Positions 34,828 to 45,492 of a DNA stretch of 64,000 nt are shown here, one piece after another (position 1 is the stretch's first letter; every line of letters begins with the position of its first letter). The notes under the pieces were generated by a model. That model was not told the origin of the DNA. It searched no databases and saw only the letters and a list, made by a program, of their open reading frames with translations. Location of the stretch: assembly GCF_003583935.1 (NCBI RefSeq), contig NZ_QYRN01000008.1:1-64000 (forward strand). The letters run 5' to 3'. The DNA comes from Aureimonas flava. GTDB taxonomy: Bacteria > Pseudomonadota > Alphaproteobacteria > Rhizobiales > Rhizobiaceae. Position numbers and translations under genes: made by a program.

Positions 34828-35514
34828 ATGGACTTCATGAACCTCCTCAAGTCGGTGGAGGCCCTGCTCTACGAGCTGGTCTCCTGGCTCGTGTTCTACC
34901 CGATCACGCTGTGGCGCTGCGTCCGTCGCCCCCTTTCCATGTTCGACTACGCCCAGCGCGAGCTGACAGGGTCGCCGGAGAACCAGTTCGCCGACGCGCT
35001 CAGTCCGCCGATCTTCCTGTTTCTGTCCATCGCGCTGGCTCACGTGATCGATACGACACTGACCCCGGACCAGGACGTGCCCATCGGCCTCCTGTCCGAC
35101 ACGCGCAACCTTCTCGTGTTCCGCGCGACCGCGTTCAGCCTGTTTCCGATGATCCTGGCGGTGCAGGCGGTTCGCCAGAAGAACCAACCGCTGACGCGTT
35201 CGACGCTCCGACCTGCTTTCTATGGCCACTGCTTCCTGGCGGCGCCCTTCGTCCTGTCGGTGGATCTCGCCCTCACCACGGGGCATCTGGCGACCGACGG
35301 AGCCGTCATCGTCGGCACCGTGATCTTCGTGGCGGGTCTGATCTGGTACCAGGCGACGCTGACGGGGTGGTTCGTGAGGCACAGGGGCTCGGGGCGCGGT
35401 CGCGCTTTCGCCCGTGCCGCGCTTCACATCCTGCTCGGCACCGTCGCCATGTTCCTTCTGGTTCTCCTGGCGGTCGCGCCCCAGGTCGTCGCGGCTTGGA
35501 AGGAGACCCCGTGA
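34828..35514 (+). CDS. Unrecognised polytopic membrane protein
   Basis: A 228-residue protein. After an amphipathic start (MDFMNLLKSVEALLYEL) it has five to six hydrophobic segments, at about 55-78, 92-115, 128-150, 155-178 and 195-218. The RRPLSMFDYAQRELTGSPENQF segment between the first regions looks like the cytoplasmic head of permease/Yip1-like proteins, but I cannot name the family. Codon use is somewhat less GC-biased than in the cob genes, and it stands alone between cobO and a convergent flavoprotein gene. Confidence 0.75.
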   Translation: MDFMNLLKSVEALLYELVSWLVFYPITLWRCVRRPLSMFDYAQRELTGSPENQFADALSPPIFLFLSIALAHVIDTTLTPDQDVPIGLLSDTRNLLVFRATAFSLFPMILAVQAVRQKNQPLTRSTLRPAFYGHCFLAAPFVLSVDLALTTGHLATDGAVIVGTVIFVAGLIWYQATLTGWFVRHRGSGRGRAFARAALHILLGTVAMFLLVLLAVAPQVVAAWKETP

Positions 35515-35697
35515 CAGGCGTCCGGCGCAGACCCCCTGCGCCGGATGTATCCGCGCATTGGCCTGCGCCGCATGGAACGTCCGCTTCGTGGGAGGAACGC
35601 ATTGGAAGCCGACCGACGGTTTCGCACCCCTTCCGTGCCGGTCCGAACGCTTCGGGCCGCCGTCGCCGCGCTCGCCTGAGGCGCCCCGTCCTCGCGC

Positions 35698-36990
35698 TCA
35701 CCCGTGCAGCTTGAGCGCCGGTCCCTTGGCCGGAGAGAGCATGTCGGCGAAGATCGCGACGGTTCCGCGCAGCCGTCCGAGCACCTTCCACTGATGGTGG
35801 CGCTGGAGCGCGTTGTAGGCGGCGGTGGCGAACTGGCCGTGGATCAGGAAGTCGTCGCCCACCCCGGGGCGGACGCGCCCCACCGTGCCGGCCCGCCCGA
35901 CGGAGACCAGCCGGCCGCGATTGCGATACACGAAGGGCTCCACCGGCTGCCCGGCCAAGAGAAACGGGATCGTCTCGGACAGGTAGGCCGCCTCCTGCGC
36001 GGCGGCCTGGGCGGTGGGTGGCAGCGGCGCTTCGGCGCCCTTGGGCACGAGGCTCGCCGCATCGCCCATGACGTAGATCCGCTCGTCCACCGTGGAACGG
36101 AGCGTGCGGTCCACCCGGATGCGGCCCTTGTCGTCCAGCTCGAAGTCGGCGAGGCGACGGAGCACCGGATGGCCGACCAGCCCCGCAGCCCAGACCGAGA
36201 CGTCCGCCGGCCAGCGCTCGCCCGAGACCGAGCGCACCGCGTCCGGCTCCACGGCCGCGATCTTGGCGTCGGTCACCGTCTTGACGTCGATCGCCTTGAG
36301 CCGCTCCACCAGCTTGCGGCGCAGCTCGGGGTCGATGCCCGGCATGATCTCGGGCGCCGCCTCCAGGATGGTGATGCCGAGGAGCTTGCCCTGCCGCGCG
36401 CCGCCGCCGCGCGCCTCGAAGCCGCTTTCCGAATTGCGCAGGTGGGCGGCAAGCTCCGTGCCCGTCGCGCCCGAGCCGACGATGACGATCTCGGCCGGCA
36501 CGCCCGTCGCGCGCGCGCGTATCATGGCGCCGGCAAAGCGGGTGCGGAACGCCTCTGCGTCCTCCGGCCCGTCGAGGCGGACGGCGTTCTCGGCGACGCC
36601 CTCCGTGCCGAAGTCCGGCGTCACGCCGCCGAGCGCCACGACGCACAGGTCGTAGGCGAGGAAGCGGGCGGGCGCCAGCTCGCGCCCCTCGTCGTCGCGC
36701 ATCGGACCGAGCTCGACGCGCCCGCCCGCCCGGTCGATCGCGCGGACCTCGCCCTGCTCGAAATGGAAGCCGCGCATGCGCGCCAGCATGTAGAAGGAGA
36801 TTTCCGCTAGGGTCGAGGACACGGTGCCCGCGGCGAACTCGTGCAGCCGCGGCTTCCACAGATGGCTCATCTCGCGGTCGACCAGCGTCACCGCGACGCG
36901 TCCATCCCCCGCCAGTTGAGAGGCGAGCTCCAAGCCGCCCGCCCCGCCGCCGAGGATCAGCACCCGCTGCCCCGTCGCCCCTTCCGCCAT
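35698..36990 (-). CDS. NAD(P)/FAD-dependent oxidoreductase, NDH-2-like
   Basis: A 430-residue flavoprotein with two dinucleotide-binding motifs, VLILGGGAGGLELASQL at the N-terminus (FAD) and IVIVGSGATGTELAAHL near 175 (NAD(P)H). A conserved YVMGDAASL segment lies near 308. The layout and length match type II NADH dehydrogenases or related sulfide:quinone-like enzymes. No CxxC pair typical of SQR is evident, so NDH-2 is favoured. ATG 36990 is used; nine extra codons upstream are possible. It is followed on the same strand by the small DUF3096-like gene and bdhA further upstream. Confidence 0.87.
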   Translation of the reverse strand: MAEGATGQRVLILGGGAGGLELASQLAGDGRVAVTLVDREMSHLWKPRLHEFAAGTVSSTLAEISFYMLARMRGFHFEQGEVRAIDRAGGRVELGPMRDDEGRELAPARFLAYDLCVVALGGVTPDFGTEGVAENAVRLDGPEDAEAFRTRFAGAMIRARATGVPAEIVIVGSGATGTELAAHLRNSESGFEARGGGARQGKLLGITILEAAPEIMPGIDPELRRKLVERLKAIDVKTVTDAKIAAVEPDAVRSVSGERWPADVSVWAAGLVGHPVLRRLADFELDDKGRIRVDRTLRSTVDERIYVMGDAASLVPKGAEAPLPPTAQAAAQEAAYLSETIPFLLAGQPVEPFVYRNRGRLVSVGRAGTVGRVRPGVGDDFLIHGQFATAAYNALQRHHQWKVLGRLRGTVAIFADMLSPAKGPALKLHG

Positions 36991-37027
36991 GGTCCGATCT
37001 CCTTCGCGTCGTCCCACGCGAAGGTCG

Positions 37028-37171
37028 TCAGGGCGAGATGGTTCCCATCAGTCCGGTGATGCCGATCACGATCAGGTAGATCGCGACGATATAGTTCAGG
37101 AGGCGCGGCATCAGCAGGATCAGGACGCCTGCGATCAGCGCCACCAGCGGCTGCACGGTGATGATTTCCAT
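37028..37171 (-). CDS. 47-residue DUF3096-like membrane protein
   Basis: A short frame read from ATG 37171. The product opens with MEIITVQPLVALIAGVLILL and continues through MPRLLNYIVAIYLIVIGITG. It consists almost wholly of two hydrophobic helices with a central MPRLLNY turn, which matches the small DUF3096 family. Upstream, GGAGACAC supplies a ribosome site. It lies between bdhA and the NDH-2-like gene on the same strand and may be co-transcribed with both. Function unknown. Confidence 0.85.
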   Translation of the reverse strand: MEIITVQPLVALIAGVLILLMPRLLNYIVAIYLIVIGITGLMGTISP

Positions 37172-37201
37172 GATGTGTCTCCTTCGCCGGGTTCGGGCCG
37201 G

Positions 37202-37981
37202 TCAGCCCATGTACCAGCCGTGGCTGGCGGTGATGGACTGGCCGGTCAAAGCGGTGGAGCGGAAGCCGGCGAGGAAGACGGCCAGCGCCGCCACGTCCTC
37301 CAGCGTGGTGAACTCGCCGTCCACCGTGCGTCCCAGCATCACGTTCTTCACGACCTCCTCTTCGGAGATGCCGAGGTCGCGGGCCTGTTCGGGGATCTGC
37401 TTCTCGACCAGGGGGGTGCGCACGAAGCCGGGGCAGATGACGTTGGAGCGCACGCCGTGCCTGCCGCCTTCCTTCGCCATGGTGCGCGCCAGGCCGAGGA
37501 TCCCGTGCTTGGCGGCGACATAGGCGCTCTTCAGCGCCGAGGCCTCGTGGCTGTGGACCGAGCCCATGTAGATCAGGGCGCCGGAGCGGCGCGGATACAT
37601 GTGGCGCACCGAGGCCTTGGTGAGCAGGAACGAGCCGCCGAGATGGATGTCCACCACGCGGCGGAACTCCTCGTAGGGGAAGTCCTCCACCGGGTGGACG
37701 ATCTGGATGCCGGCATTGGCCACCATCGCGTCCAGCCGTCCGTACCGCTCCGCCACCGCGTCGACCCCGGCGTTCACCGCCGCCTCGTCGGTCACGTCCA
37801 TGGTCACCGCGAGGGCCCGGCCGCCGGCGGCCTCGATCTCGGCCGCCACCGCTCGCGCCGCATCGGCGGCGATGTCGGCGATGCCGACGCTCGCCCCTTC
37901 GCGCGCATAGGCCAGCGCGATGGCCCGGCCGATGCCCGACCCCGCGCCCGTCACCACCGCGACCTGTCCATCGAGTTGCAT
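37202..37981 (-). CDS. bdhA: 3-hydroxybutyrate dehydrogenase
   Basis: A 259-residue SDR, the standard length of D-3-hydroxybutyrate dehydrogenase, which links ketone-body or PHB breakdown to acetoacetate. The NAD site [52 protein letters not shown] (with the catalytic Ser and Tyr/Lys) and the C-terminal [16 protein letters not shown] follow the family closely. ATG 37981 gives the exact usual start; 13 more codons upstream are open. The gene is divergent from folD. Confidence 0.93.
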   Translation of the reverse strand: MQLDGQVAVVTGAGSGIGRAIALAYAREGASVGIADIAADAARAVAAEIEAAGGRALAVTMDVTDEAAVNAGVDAVAERYGRLDAMVANAGIQIVHPVEDFPYEEFRRVVDIHLGGSFLLTKASVRHMYPRRSGALIYMGSVHSHEASALKSAYVAAKHGILGLARTMAKEGGRHGVRSNVICPGFVRTPLVEKQIPEQARDLGISEEEVVKNVMLGRTVDGEFTTLEDVAALAVFLAGFRSTALTGQSITASHGWYMG

Positions 37982-38134
37982 GAGCCCGTTTCCCTTGCCG
38001 GCTACCCGTGCGGGAATCATAGAAGGTCCGGGCCCGGCGAACAGGGCCGCCCGCCGTCGCGGGGCCGATTTCGCGCTCGCGGGCGGGCCGGCGGCGACCT
38101 ATAAGCGGTGCGACGCAGCAAACGGGGATTTTCG

Positions 38135-39037
38135 ATGGCGGCGACCAGGATCGACGGCAAGCAGGCGGCCGAGGACGTGCTGGCGACGGTGAGGGCCGCG
38201 GCGGCCGATCTGGAGGCACGCCGCGGCGTCAAGCCGGGGCTCGCCGTGGTGCTGGTCGGCGAGGACCCCGCCAGCCAGGTCTATGTCGGCTCCAAGGGCC
38301 GCATGGCGGGGGAATGCGGCTTCCATTCCGTCACCCACCGACTGCCCGCGGACGTGGCGCAGGACGAGCTCCTGGCGCTGATCGACCGGCTCAACGCCGA
38401 CCCGGCGATCCACGGCATCCTGCAGCAGCTGCCCCTGCCGGAGGGGCTCGATGCCGACGCCGTGGTCGGGCGCATCCACCCGGACAAGGACGTGGACGGG
38501 CTCACCGTCGTCAACGCCGGGCGCCTCGCATCCGGCCTGCCGGCCGAGGCCTTCGTCCCCTGCACGCCGGCCGGCTGCATGGTGCTGCTGCGCCGCGCGC
38601 TGGGCGCCGACCTGTCGGGCCGCCGCGCGGTGGTGGTCGGCCGTTCGAACCTCGTCGGCAAGCCGATGGCGCAGCTCCTGCTCCTGGCCAACGCCACGGT
38701 CACCGTCGCCCATTCGCGCACCCGGGACCTACCCGCCCTTTGCCGCGAGGCCGACATCCTGGTCGCCGCCATCGGCCGGCCGCAGGCCCTCGGCGCCGAC
38801 TGCGTGAAACCCGGCGGCGTGGTGATCGACGTCGGGATCAACCGCATCGACGCGCCCGAGCGTGGCGAGGGCAAGACGCGGCTCGTCGGCGACGTCGCCT
38901 ACGAGCCGGCCGCCGCGGTGGCCGCCGCGATCACCCCCGTGCCGGGCGGCGTCGGGCCGATGACCATCGCCATGCTCATGGCCAACACCGTCACTGCCGC
39001 CTGCCGCGCCGCCGGCGAGACGCCGCCGACGTTCTGA
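38135..39037 (+). CDS. folD: Bifunctional methylenetetrahydrofolate dehydrogenase / cyclohydrolase FolD
   Basis: FolD interconverts methylene-, methenyl- and 10-formyl-tetrahydrofolate with NADP. The 300-residue protein shows [20 protein letters not shown] with the catalytic Lys, [46 protein letters not shown] and [21 protein letters not shown] 38135 gives the conserved N-terminus; nine in-frame codons upstream are open. A single-gene unit bounded by the hairpin at 39106-39130. Confidence 0.97.
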   Translation: MAATRIDGKQAAEDVLATVRAAAADLEARRGVKPGLAVVLVGEDPASQVYVGSKGRMAGECGFHSVTHRLPADVAQDELLALIDRLNADPAIHGILQQLPLPEGLDADAVVGRIHPDKDVDGLTVVNAGRLASGLPAEAFVPCTPAGCMVLLRRALGADLSGRRAVVVGRSNLVGKPMAQLLLLANATVTVAHSRTRDLPALCREADILVAAIGRPQALGADCVKPGGVVIDVGINRIDAPERGEGKTRLVGDVAYEPAAAVAAAITPVPGGVGPMTIAMLMANTVTAACRAAGETPPTF

Positions 39038-39105
39038 CGCGGGGGGCGGGTCCCGGGAGGCCCGCCGAGCCCGCCTCCCCGCCGCCATCGGGCGATCGAC
39101 GCGAA

Positions 39106-39130
39106 AAAAGGGGGCCGACGGCCCCCTTCG
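39106..39130 (-). terminator. Rho-independent terminator for the hrcA-grpE side
   Basis: A perfect GC-rich stem (AAGGGGGCC / GGCCCCCTT around a 3-base loop). Read on the minus strand it is followed by a run of T residues (the AAAAAA just before the stem on the plus strand). It lies about 95 bases past the grpE stop and 70 bases past the folD stop, between the two convergent genes. In the folD direction the T-run is missing, so it is mainly a grpE terminator. Confidence 0.85.
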
Positions 39131-39223
39131 CTCGTGGACGCTGTGCGGGCGAGCCGCGGCCCGGAGGCATCCCGTCTCCCGTTGGATCGCGGCGGCGCCG
39201 CCCCTGCGATCCCCGGCCGCGCC

Positions 39224-39961
39224 TCAGGCGTCCTTGGTGCTTTCGTCCGGCACGCCCGGCTTCGTGTCGGGGCCGCTCGCGGGGACGGCGGACTTCGGAC
39301 CGCCCTTCGACACGCCCACCAGCGCCGGGCGCAGCACGCGCTCGCCGATGGCGTAGCCCTCCTGCACCACCTGCACCACGGTGTTGGCCGGAAGCTCGGG
39401 GTTGGGCACCTCGAACATGGCCTGATGGAAATTGGGGTCGAAGCGCTGGTTCAGCGGCTCGAGCCGCTTCACGCCGTGGCGCTCCATGGCCGACAGCATG
39501 GACCGGCCGGTCATCTCGACGCCCTCCACCAGGGCGGTGAAGCCGGCATCGCCGCCCTCGCGCGCCCCCTCGGGCAACGCCTGGAGCGCCCGGTCGAGAT
39601 TGTCGGACACGGAGAGCATGTCACGGGCGAAGTTGGCCACGGCGAACTGGCGCGCGTCCTTGATCTCGCGCTCGGTGCGCCGGCGAAGGTTCTCCATGTC
39701 GGCGGCGAGGCGCAGCATCCGGTCCTTGACGTCGGCGTTCTCGGCCTCGAGCTCGGCGATGCGCGCCCGGTCCGCCTCGGCCGCCTCGTGTCCGCCCCAG
39801 GTCGACACGGTCTCCTCGCCCTCCGTTCCCGGCGCCTCGGCCGACGGGGAAACTGTCTCGCCCGGCGCCGCGCCCGCGATGCCGCCGCCCTTGAAGAAGG
39901 CTTGGGCCCCCGTCGCCTCGCCCTGGCGTTCGCTTGGCGTCTTGTCGGTGTCGCTCGTCAT
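39224..39961 (-). CDS. grpE: Nucleotide exchange factor GrpE
   Basis: Co-chaperone that releases ADP from DnaK. The 245-residue protein has a charged, disordered N-terminus of about 75 residues, a long coiled coil ([22 protein letters not shown] and on), and the C-terminal wing domain with [29 protein letters not shown] sequence ending in [15 protein letters not shown] precedes the ATG. It follows hrcA by about 115 bases on the same strand, the usual heat-shock pairing. Confidence 0.95.
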   Translation of the reverse strand: MTSDTDKTPSERQGEATGAQAFFKGGGIAGAAPGETVSPSAEAPGTEGEETVSTWGGHEAAEADRARIAELEAENADVKDRMLRLAADMENLRRRTEREIKDARQFAVANFARDMLSVSDNLDRALQALPEGAREGGDAGFTALVEGVEMTGRSMLSAMERHGVKRLEPLNQRFDPNFHQAMFEVPNPELPANTVVQVVQEGYAIGERVLRPALVGVSKGGPKSAVPASGPDTKPGVPDESTKDA

Positions 39962-40076
39962 CGAAGAGGGCGCTCCTTGGTCTTGGGGAATCGGGCCGGG
40001 CCCGCCGCCGCGATCGGCCGCAGGCGCCCAGGCCGGGGTTGGTCGGTGCGGGATATCGAATGCCGGGTGCTGAAAA

Positions 40077-41207
40077 TCAAGGCCGGCGGGGCGGCGCGGT
40101 GCCCGAAAGAAGGCGCGACACGAGCCGAGCGGTGTAATCCACCATGGGCACGATGCGCCGGTAGTTGAGCCGGGTCGGCCCGATCACGCCGACCGCGCCG
40201 ATCACCCGGTCGTCGCCGTCGCTGTAGGGGGCGATCACCAGCGAGGAGCCGGACATGGAAAACAGCTTGTTCTCCGATCCGATGAAGATGCGGACCCCGT
40301 TTCCCGCCTCGGCGAGATCGATCAGCTCCATGATGGAGCTCTTGGATTCGAGGTCGTCGAACAGATGGCGCAGCCGCTCGAGGTCCGGCGCGGCGGTGAC
40401 GCTGTCGAGGAGGTTGGCGCGCCCGCGCACGATGAGCCGCGACGGATTGCCCGCCCCGCCGCCCGCCCATACGGCGAGCCCGGCCTCCACGAGGTCCTGC
40501 GACAGGCGGTCCAGGGCCCGGGCGGTGTCGTCCTTGAGGGCGGCGATGCGTGCGCGCGCCTCGCCGAGCGTGCGCCCGACGACATGGGCGTTGAGGAAGT
40601 TGGTGGCCTCCACGAGCTGGGCGGCGGTGATGCCCGGCGTCAGCTCCAGGACGCGGTTCTCGACCTCGCCGTTCTCGCCCACCAGGACCACCAGGGCACG
40701 CGCGGCGTCCAGGCGCACGAACTCGATGTGGCGGAGGCGGATGTCGGCCTTGGAGGCGAGGACGATGCCCGCCCCGCGCGACAGGCCGGAAAGGAGCTGC
40801 GAGGCCTCGGTCAGCAGCGCGTCCACCGGGCGCCGCTCGCCCTCGGCGCGCACCCGCTCCTCGATCTCCTGCCGCTCGCGCTCGGGCAGGTCGCCGGTCT
40901 CCAGGAACGCGTCCACGAAGAAGCGCAGGCCCACCTCGGTCGGCAGCCGGCCGGCCGAGACGTGCGGCGCGTAGATCAGGCCGAGCGCCTCGAGGTCCGA
41001 CATCACGTTGCGGATCGAGGCGGGCGAGAGCGAGGCGGTGAGCAGGCGCGACAGGTTGCGCGAGCCGACCGGCTCGCCGGAATCGAGATAGGTGTCGACG
41101 ATCAGCCGGAAGATCTCGCGCGAACGCTCGTCCAGCGCCTGGCCGAGGTCGAGGCGGCGGTCGAGCGGATCGCGGGACAGGGACAGCGTGGGGCCGAGCT
41201 TCATCAC
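40077..41207 (-). CDS. hrcA: Heat-inducible transcription repressor HrcA
   Basis: A 376-residue repressor that binds CIRCE operators of chaperone genes with GroE help. The N-terminal winged helix holds [30 protein letters not shown] and [18 protein letters not shown]. The rest is the HrcA dimerisation and GAF-like domain, ending in [20 protein letters not shown] sequence. The start is GTG 41207 or ATG 41204, without a clear ribosome site. grpE lies downstream. No CIRCE element is visible here, so it probably controls groESL elsewhere. Confidence 0.95.
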   Translation of the reverse strand: MMKLGPTLSLSRDPLDRRLDLGQALDERSREIFRLIVDTYLDSGEPVGSRNLSRLLTASLSPASIRNVMSDLEALGLIYAPHVSAGRLPTEVGLRFFVDAFLETGDLPERERQEIEERVRAEGERRPVDALLTEASQLLSGLSRGAGIVLASKADIRLRHIEFVRLDAARALVVLVGENGEVENRVLELTPGITAAQLVEATNFLNAHVVGRTLGEARARIAALKDDTARALDRLSQDLVEAGLAVWAGGGAGNPSRLIVRGRANLLDSVTAAPDLERLRHLFDDLESKSSIMELIDLAEAGNGVRIFIGSENKLFSMSGSSLVIAPYSDGDDRVIGAVGVIGPTRLNYRRIVPMVDYTARLVSRLLSGTAPPRRP

Positions 41208-41615
41208 GGGGGGAATATATGGAGGCTCGCCGACGCGGCCAAGCGGGCTGCGGGCGCGCCGCGTGGCTATCCACGCCTTGACGCCCGCTTCCCCTCGCGG
41301 CCGGCACGTCGGGGGCGGCGCGGCCGCCGGAACGGGTCCGATCGGCCTCCGCCGGGGGCGACCGGCACCCCGCGCCTACCGTCTGGCTCGCCGTTCCTCC
41401 CTGGCACGTCCGCAGTGCTCGCACCGGGCGGTGGCGAAGATCCACGAGACGGGACGCGCGCCGAGGAGCCTGAAGCCCCCCGAGGACCATGTGGCGCGCG
41501 CCGAGCCTTCCGGGGCGCGGGTCCCCACCGCCCGCGATCGCGGTGCCGGCGCTTCCGGTTCCCCTCCGCATGCGTTAAGGAGACCGCGACACATTCCCAG
41601 TTGAGCGGACATCCC
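41208..41615. other. 408-base divergent spacer between hrcA and rph
   Basis: No gene is supported here; the open frames are shadows. The spacer holds the possible RpoH-type promoter of hrcA at its left end. On the right an AAGGAG lies too far (about 40 bases) from the rph ATG to act as its ribosome site. No CIRCE element, RNA gene or repeat was found. Confidence 0.5.
41215..41243 (-). promoter_or_regulatory. RpoH-like promoter immediately upstream of hrcA
   Basis: On the minus strand CTTG (41240-41243) is followed after 18 bases by CATATAT (41215-41221). This is close to the alphaproteobacterial heat-shock sigma pattern CTTG-N17/18-CYTATNT. Transcription would start about 41208, almost at the hrcA start codon, so the mRNA may be leaderless. 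Seen by eye only. Confidence 0.45.
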
Positions 41616-42335
41616 ATGCGGCCTTCCAAACGCCAGCCCGACGAATTGCGACCCGTTTCGCTGGAGCGCGGCGTTTCGCGCCACGCCGAGGGCTCGTGCC
41701 TCGTCAAGTTCGGCGACACGCACGTCCTGTGCGCGGCGAGCCTGGAGGAGCGGGTGCCCGGCTGGCTGAAGAACACCGGCAAGGGCTGGGTCACCGCCGA
41801 ATACGGCATGCTGCCGCGCGCCACGGGCGAGCGCATGCGCCGCGAGGCGGCCGCCGGCAAGCAGTCCGGGCGCACGCAGGAGATCCAGCGCCTGATCGGC
41901 CGGTCGCTGCGCGCGGTCGTCGACCTCCAGGCGCTGGGCGAGCGCCAGATCACGGTGGACTGCGACGTGATCCAGGCCGACGGCGGCACGCGCACGGCAG
42001 CCATCACCGGCGCCTTCGTGGCCCTGTCGGACTGCCTCGCCTGGATGGAGACGCGCGGCATGGTCAAGCGCGCGGCCGTTCTGAAGGACCACGTGGCCGC
42101 CGTGTCCTGCGGCATCCATGCCGGCAAGCCGGTTCTGGACCTCGACTATCTGGAGGATTCGGCCGCCGAGACCGACGCCAACTTCGTGATGACCGGGCGC
42201 GGCGGGATCGTGGAGATCCAGGGCACGGCCGAGGGCGAGCCCTTCTCGCGCGCCGAGCTCGACGCGCTGCTCGGCCTCGCGGAGGCGGGCATCGCGCAGC
42301 TCGTGGACCGGCAGAAGGCGGTGCTCGGCGCCTGA
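41616..42335 (+). CDS. rph: Ribonuclease PH
   Basis: A phosphorolytic 3' exoribonuclease that trims tRNA precursors. The 239-residue protein has the family order: [91 protein letters not shown] and [21 protein letters not shown] 41616 gives the standard N-terminus; the long upstream open frame is not conserved. It heads the operon rph-rdgB-hemW and onward. Confidence 0.97.
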   Translation: MRPSKRQPDELRPVSLERGVSRHAEGSCLVKFGDTHVLCAASLEERVPGWLKNTGKGWVTAEYGMLPRATGERMRREAAAGKQSGRTQEIQRLIGRSLRAVVDLQALGERQITVDCDVIQADGGTRTAAITGAFVALSDCLAWMETRGMVKRAAVLKDHVAAVSCGIHAGKPVLDLDYLEDSAAETDANFVMTGRGGIVEIQGTAEGEPFSRAELDALLGLAEAGIAQLVDRQKAVLGA

Positions 42336-42378
42336 GCCGCGCCCGCCCCCCGAGCGAAAGGTGAAGCGTTTGGAACCC

Positions 42379-43032
42379 ATGACCCAGGACCTGCCCCTCG
42401 ACCCGGCCCGGGGCCCGCTGCTCGTCGCCAGCCACAACGCCGGCAAGATCGCCGAATTCCGCGAGCTCCTGGGACCGCTCGGCTTCCGCGTCGTGTCGGC
42501 GGCCGAGAAGGATCTGCCCGAGCCCGAGGAAACCGGCGCGACGTTCGAGGAGAACGCGCGGATCAAGGCGCTGGCGGCGGCGCGGGCCACGGGCCTGCCG
42601 GCGCTGTCGGACGATTCGGGCCTTGCGGTGGATGCGCTGGGCGGCGATCCCGGCATCTATTCGGCGCGCTGGGCCGGGCCCGGCAAGGACTTCGCCATGG
42701 CCATGCGCCAGGTCGAGGAGAAGCTCCAGGCGGCGGGCGCGCACGAGCCGGCCCAGCGCACGGGGCGCTTCGTGGCCGTGCTCTGCCTCGCCTTCCCCGA
42801 CGGGGCGACGCGCGAGTTCCGCGGCGAGATCGAGGGCACGATCGTCTGGCCGCCGCGCGGCGCGCTCGGCTTCGGCTACGATCCCTGCTTCCTGCCGGAG
42901 GGCGAGACGCGCACCTTCGGCGAGATGGCGTCCGACGAGAAGCACGGCTGGGTACCGGGGCAGGACACGGCCCTGTCGCACCGCGCCCGCGCCTTCCGCC
43001 TCTTCGCCCGCGAGTCTCTCGGCGTCTCGTGA
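42379..43032 (+). CDS. rdgB: dITP/XTP pyrophosphatase RdgB
   Basis: Removes non-canonical purine nucleotides such as dITP and XTP. The 217-residue protein has [16 protein letters not shown] at the N-terminus, [29 protein letters not shown] substrate segments, [10 protein letters not shown] and the C-terminal [12 protein letters not shown] and [13 protein letters not shown] 42379 is preferred; a GTG at 42361 adds six residues. hemW begins four bases before its stop. Confidence 0.95.
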   Translation: MTQDLPLDPARGPLLVASHNAGKIAEFRELLGPLGFRVVSAAEKDLPEPEETGATFEENARIKALAAARATGLPALSDDSGLAVDALGGDPGIYSARWAGPGKDFAMAMRQVEEKLQAAGAHEPAQRTGRFVAVLCLAFPDGATREFRGEIEGTIVWPPRGALGFGYDPCFLPEGETRTFGEMASDEKHGWVPGQDTALSHRARAFRLFARESLGVS

Positions 43033-44228
43033 CCGTGGCCCTGCGCTCCCTGTCGGCGATCCGCCCCTACACGCCGCCGGCCGGCGACCCCGGTTTCGGG
43101 GTCTATGTCCACTGGCCGTTTTGCGCGGCCAAGTGCCCCTATTGCGACTTCAACAGCCATGTCCGCCACGAGCCGGTGGACCAGGCGCGCTTCGTCGCCG
43201 CCTTTCGCCGCGAACTCGCCGAGCAGGGGCGGCGCACGCGCGGCCAGACCGTCACCTCGGTCTTCCTCGGCGGCGGCACGCCGAGCCTGATGGAGCCGGC
43301 CACGGTGGCCGCGATCCTCGACGCGGTGGCCGCCAACTGGACCGTGGCCGACGGCGCCGAGATCACGCTGGAGGCCAACCCCTCCTCGGTCGAGGCGGAG
43401 CGGTTCCGAGGCTATCGGGCCGCCGGGGTGAACCGCGTCTCGCTCGGCGTCCAGGCCCTGAACGACCCGGACCTTCGCCGCCTCGGGCGGCTGCACGACG
43501 TATCGCAGGCACTGGGCGCGATCGGCCTCGCGCGCGAGATCTTCCCGCGCCTGTCCTTCGACCTGATCTATGCCCGCCCCGGCCAGAGCGTGGCCGCCTG
43601 GGAGGCCGAGCTCGCCCAGGCGATCGGCTTCGCCGCCGACCACCTGTCGCTCTACCAGCTCACCATCGAGGAAGGCACCGCCTTCCACGCGCTGCACCGG
43701 GCCGGCAAGCTGCTCGTCCCCGACGGCGAATTGTCGGCCGAGCTCTACGAGGCGACGCAGGCGATCACGCGGTCGCACGGCCTGCCCGCCTACGAGATCT
43801 CCAACCACGCGGTGCCGGGCGCGGAATCGCGCCACAACCTCACCTACTGGCGCTACGGCCTCTATGCCGGCGTCGGGCCGGGCGCGCATGCCCGCCTGCC
43901 CGGCGAGGGCGGCGGGCGCCACGCCGTGTCCAACGAGAAGCATCCCGAGACCTGGCTGCGCATGGTGGAGGACTGGGATGCCGGCTCGGTGGAGGACGTC
44001 CCGCTCGATCCGCAGGAGCAGGCGGACGAGCTGATGCTGATGGGCCTGCGCCTGGCGGAGGGAATGGACCTGGAGCGGTGGCGCGCGCTGGCGGGCCGGG
44101 ACATCGACCCGGAGACCGTGGCCGAGCTGACCGGTCACGGAATGCTCCAGCGCCTCGGCCCGGATCGCATCCGCGCGACGCCCGCCGGCATGCTGGTGCT
44201 CGACGCCGTGGTGGCGGACCTCGCGTGA
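43029..44228 (+). CDS. hemW: Radical SAM heme chaperone HemW
   Basis: A 399-residue HemN-like protein that binds heme for insertion into respiratory enzymes. It has the radical-SAM cysteines in [28 protein letters not shown], and [20 protein letters not shown]. The C-terminal HemN-like domain includes [20 protein letters not shown]. It lacks the N-terminal extension of HemN oxidases. The GTG start overlaps the rdgB stop. Confidence 0.94.
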   Translation: MTVALRSLSAIRPYTPPAGDPGFGVYVHWPFCAAKCPYCDFNSHVRHEPVDQARFVAAFRRELAEQGRRTRGQTVTSVFLGGGTPSLMEPATVAAILDAVAANWTVADGAEITLEANPSSVEAERFRGYRAAGVNRVSLGVQALNDPDLRRLGRLHDVSQALGAIGLAREIFPRLSFDLIYARPGQSVAAWEAELAQAIGFAADHLSLYQLTIEEGTAFHALHRAGKLLVPDGELSAELYEATQAITRSHGLPAYEISNHAVPGAESRHNLTYWRYGLYAGVGPGAHARLPGEGGGRHAVSNEKHPETWLRMVEDWDAGSVEDVPLDPQEQADELMLMGLRLAEGMDLERWRALAGRDIDPETVAELTGHGMLQRLGPDRIRATPAGMLVLDAVVADLA

Positions 44229-44566
44229 GCGCCCACGCCGCCCAGACGCTGGCCGCCTATGCGCTGGCCGCGACGGCGGAGATCGCCGGCTGCTTCGCGG
44301 TCTGGGCCGTGCTCAGGCTCGACGCGTCGCGGTGGTGGCTGGCGCCGGGCCTCCTGTCGCTGGCGGTCTTCGCCTACGCGCTGACATGGGTCGAGGCCGA
44401 GTTCGCCGGTCGCGCCTATGCGGCCTACGGCGGCATCTACATCCTGGCCGCGCTTCTGTGGGCCTGGGGCGCGGAAGCGGCGCGGCCCGACCGGTTCGAC
44501 CTCGCGGGCGCGGCGCTCTGCCTGTGCGGCGCGGGCGTGATCCTCTGGGCGCCGAGGGGCGCATGA
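44225..44566 (+). CDS. UPF0060 membrane protein (YnfA family)
   Basis: A 113-residue, four-helix membrane protein of the small-multidrug-resistance-like UPF0060 family. Diagnostic segments are [36 protein letters not shown] and [20 protein letters not shown]. The GTG start lies in the hemW stop and rsmI begins in its own stop, so it is fully embedded in this operon, an unusual place for this gene. Function unknown. Confidence 0.92.
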   Translation: MSAHAAQTLAAYALAATAEIAGCFAVWAVLRLDASRWWLAPGLLSLAVFAYALTWVEAEFAGRAYAAYGGIYILAALLWAWGAEAARPDRFDLAGAALCLCGAGVILWAPRGA

Positions 44567-45492
44567 GCGGCACGGACGGATCCGCGCCCGAAGCCGAGGC
44601 CGTCCCGGACGAGGGACGGACGGGCTTCGCGCTGCGCGGAACGCCCTTCGCGGCCGCCCGCCCCGAGCCGGCTCTCTATCTCGTGGCGACGCCGATCGGA
44701 AACCTCTCGGACATCACGCTCCGGGCGCTGGAGATCATCGCCGGCGCCGACGTCCTCGCCTGCGAGGACACGCGCCAGACGGCGAAGCTCCTCCAGCGCT
44801 ACGCCATCCGCCGCCGTGCCTGGTCCTATCACGAGCACAGCGCGGAGGGCGCCGACGAGGCGCTGCTCGCCGAACTCGCCGCCGGCCGCTCGGTCGCGCT
44901 GGTGTCGGACGCCGGCACGCCGCTCGTCTCCGACCCCGGCTACCGGCTCGGCCGCGAAGCCATCGCGCGCGGGCTGCCGGTCGTGCCGGTGCCGGGCGCC
45001 TCCGCTCCGCTCGCCGCGCTTCTGGCCTCGGGTCTGCCGTCCGACGCCTTCTTCTTCGCCGGCTTCCTTCCGGCCAAGGAAAGCGGACGTCGGGCACGGC
45101 TCGAAAGCCTCGCGCGCGTGCCCGGCACGCTCCTGTTCTTCGAGGCCCCGCACCGAATCGCCGACAGCCTCGCCGACATGGCGGCGGTGCTCGGGGCGCG
45201 TCCCGCCGCCGTGTGCCGCGAGCTGACCAAGGCCTTCGAGACCATCTATCGCGCGTCGCTGCCCGAGCTTGCCGCCGACTTCGCGGCGATGGAGCGGGTG
45301 CGTGGCGAGATCGTGGTCTGCGTCGGCGGCCCGCAGGGCGAGGACGCCGAGGCGCCGGCCGACGTGGACGCCATCCTCCGAGGGCTGCTGGCCGAGATGA
45401 AGCCGGCAAAGGCGGCGCAGGAGGCGGTCCGGCTCACCGGCCTGTCGCGCCGCGAGCTCTACGGGCGCGCCCTGGCGCTGAAGAACGAATGA
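44563..45492 (+). CDS. rsmI: 16S rRNA (cytidine-1402-2'-O)-methyltransferase RsmI
   Basis: A 309-residue tetrapyrrole-methylase-fold enzyme that methylates the 2'-OH of C1402. It has [73 protein letters not shown] and CRELTKAFE. An extra 35 residues of hydrophilic sequence precede the domain. Its ATG overlaps the YnfA-family stop and its own stop overlaps the next start. Confidence 0.95.
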   Translation: MSGTDGSAPEAEAVPDEGRTGFALRGTPFAAARPEPALYLVATPIGNLSDITLRALEIIAGADVLACEDTRQTAKLLQRYAIRRRAWSYHEHSAEGADEALLAELAAGRSVALVSDAGTPLVSDPGYRLGREAIARGLPVVPVPGASAPLAALLASGLPSDAFFFAGFLPAKESGRRARLESLARVPGTLLFFEAPHRIADSLADMAAVLGARPAAVCRELTKAFETIYRASLPELAADFAAMERVRGEIVVCVGGPQGEDAEAPADVDAILRGLLAEMKPAKAAQEAVRLTGLSRRELYGRALALKNE

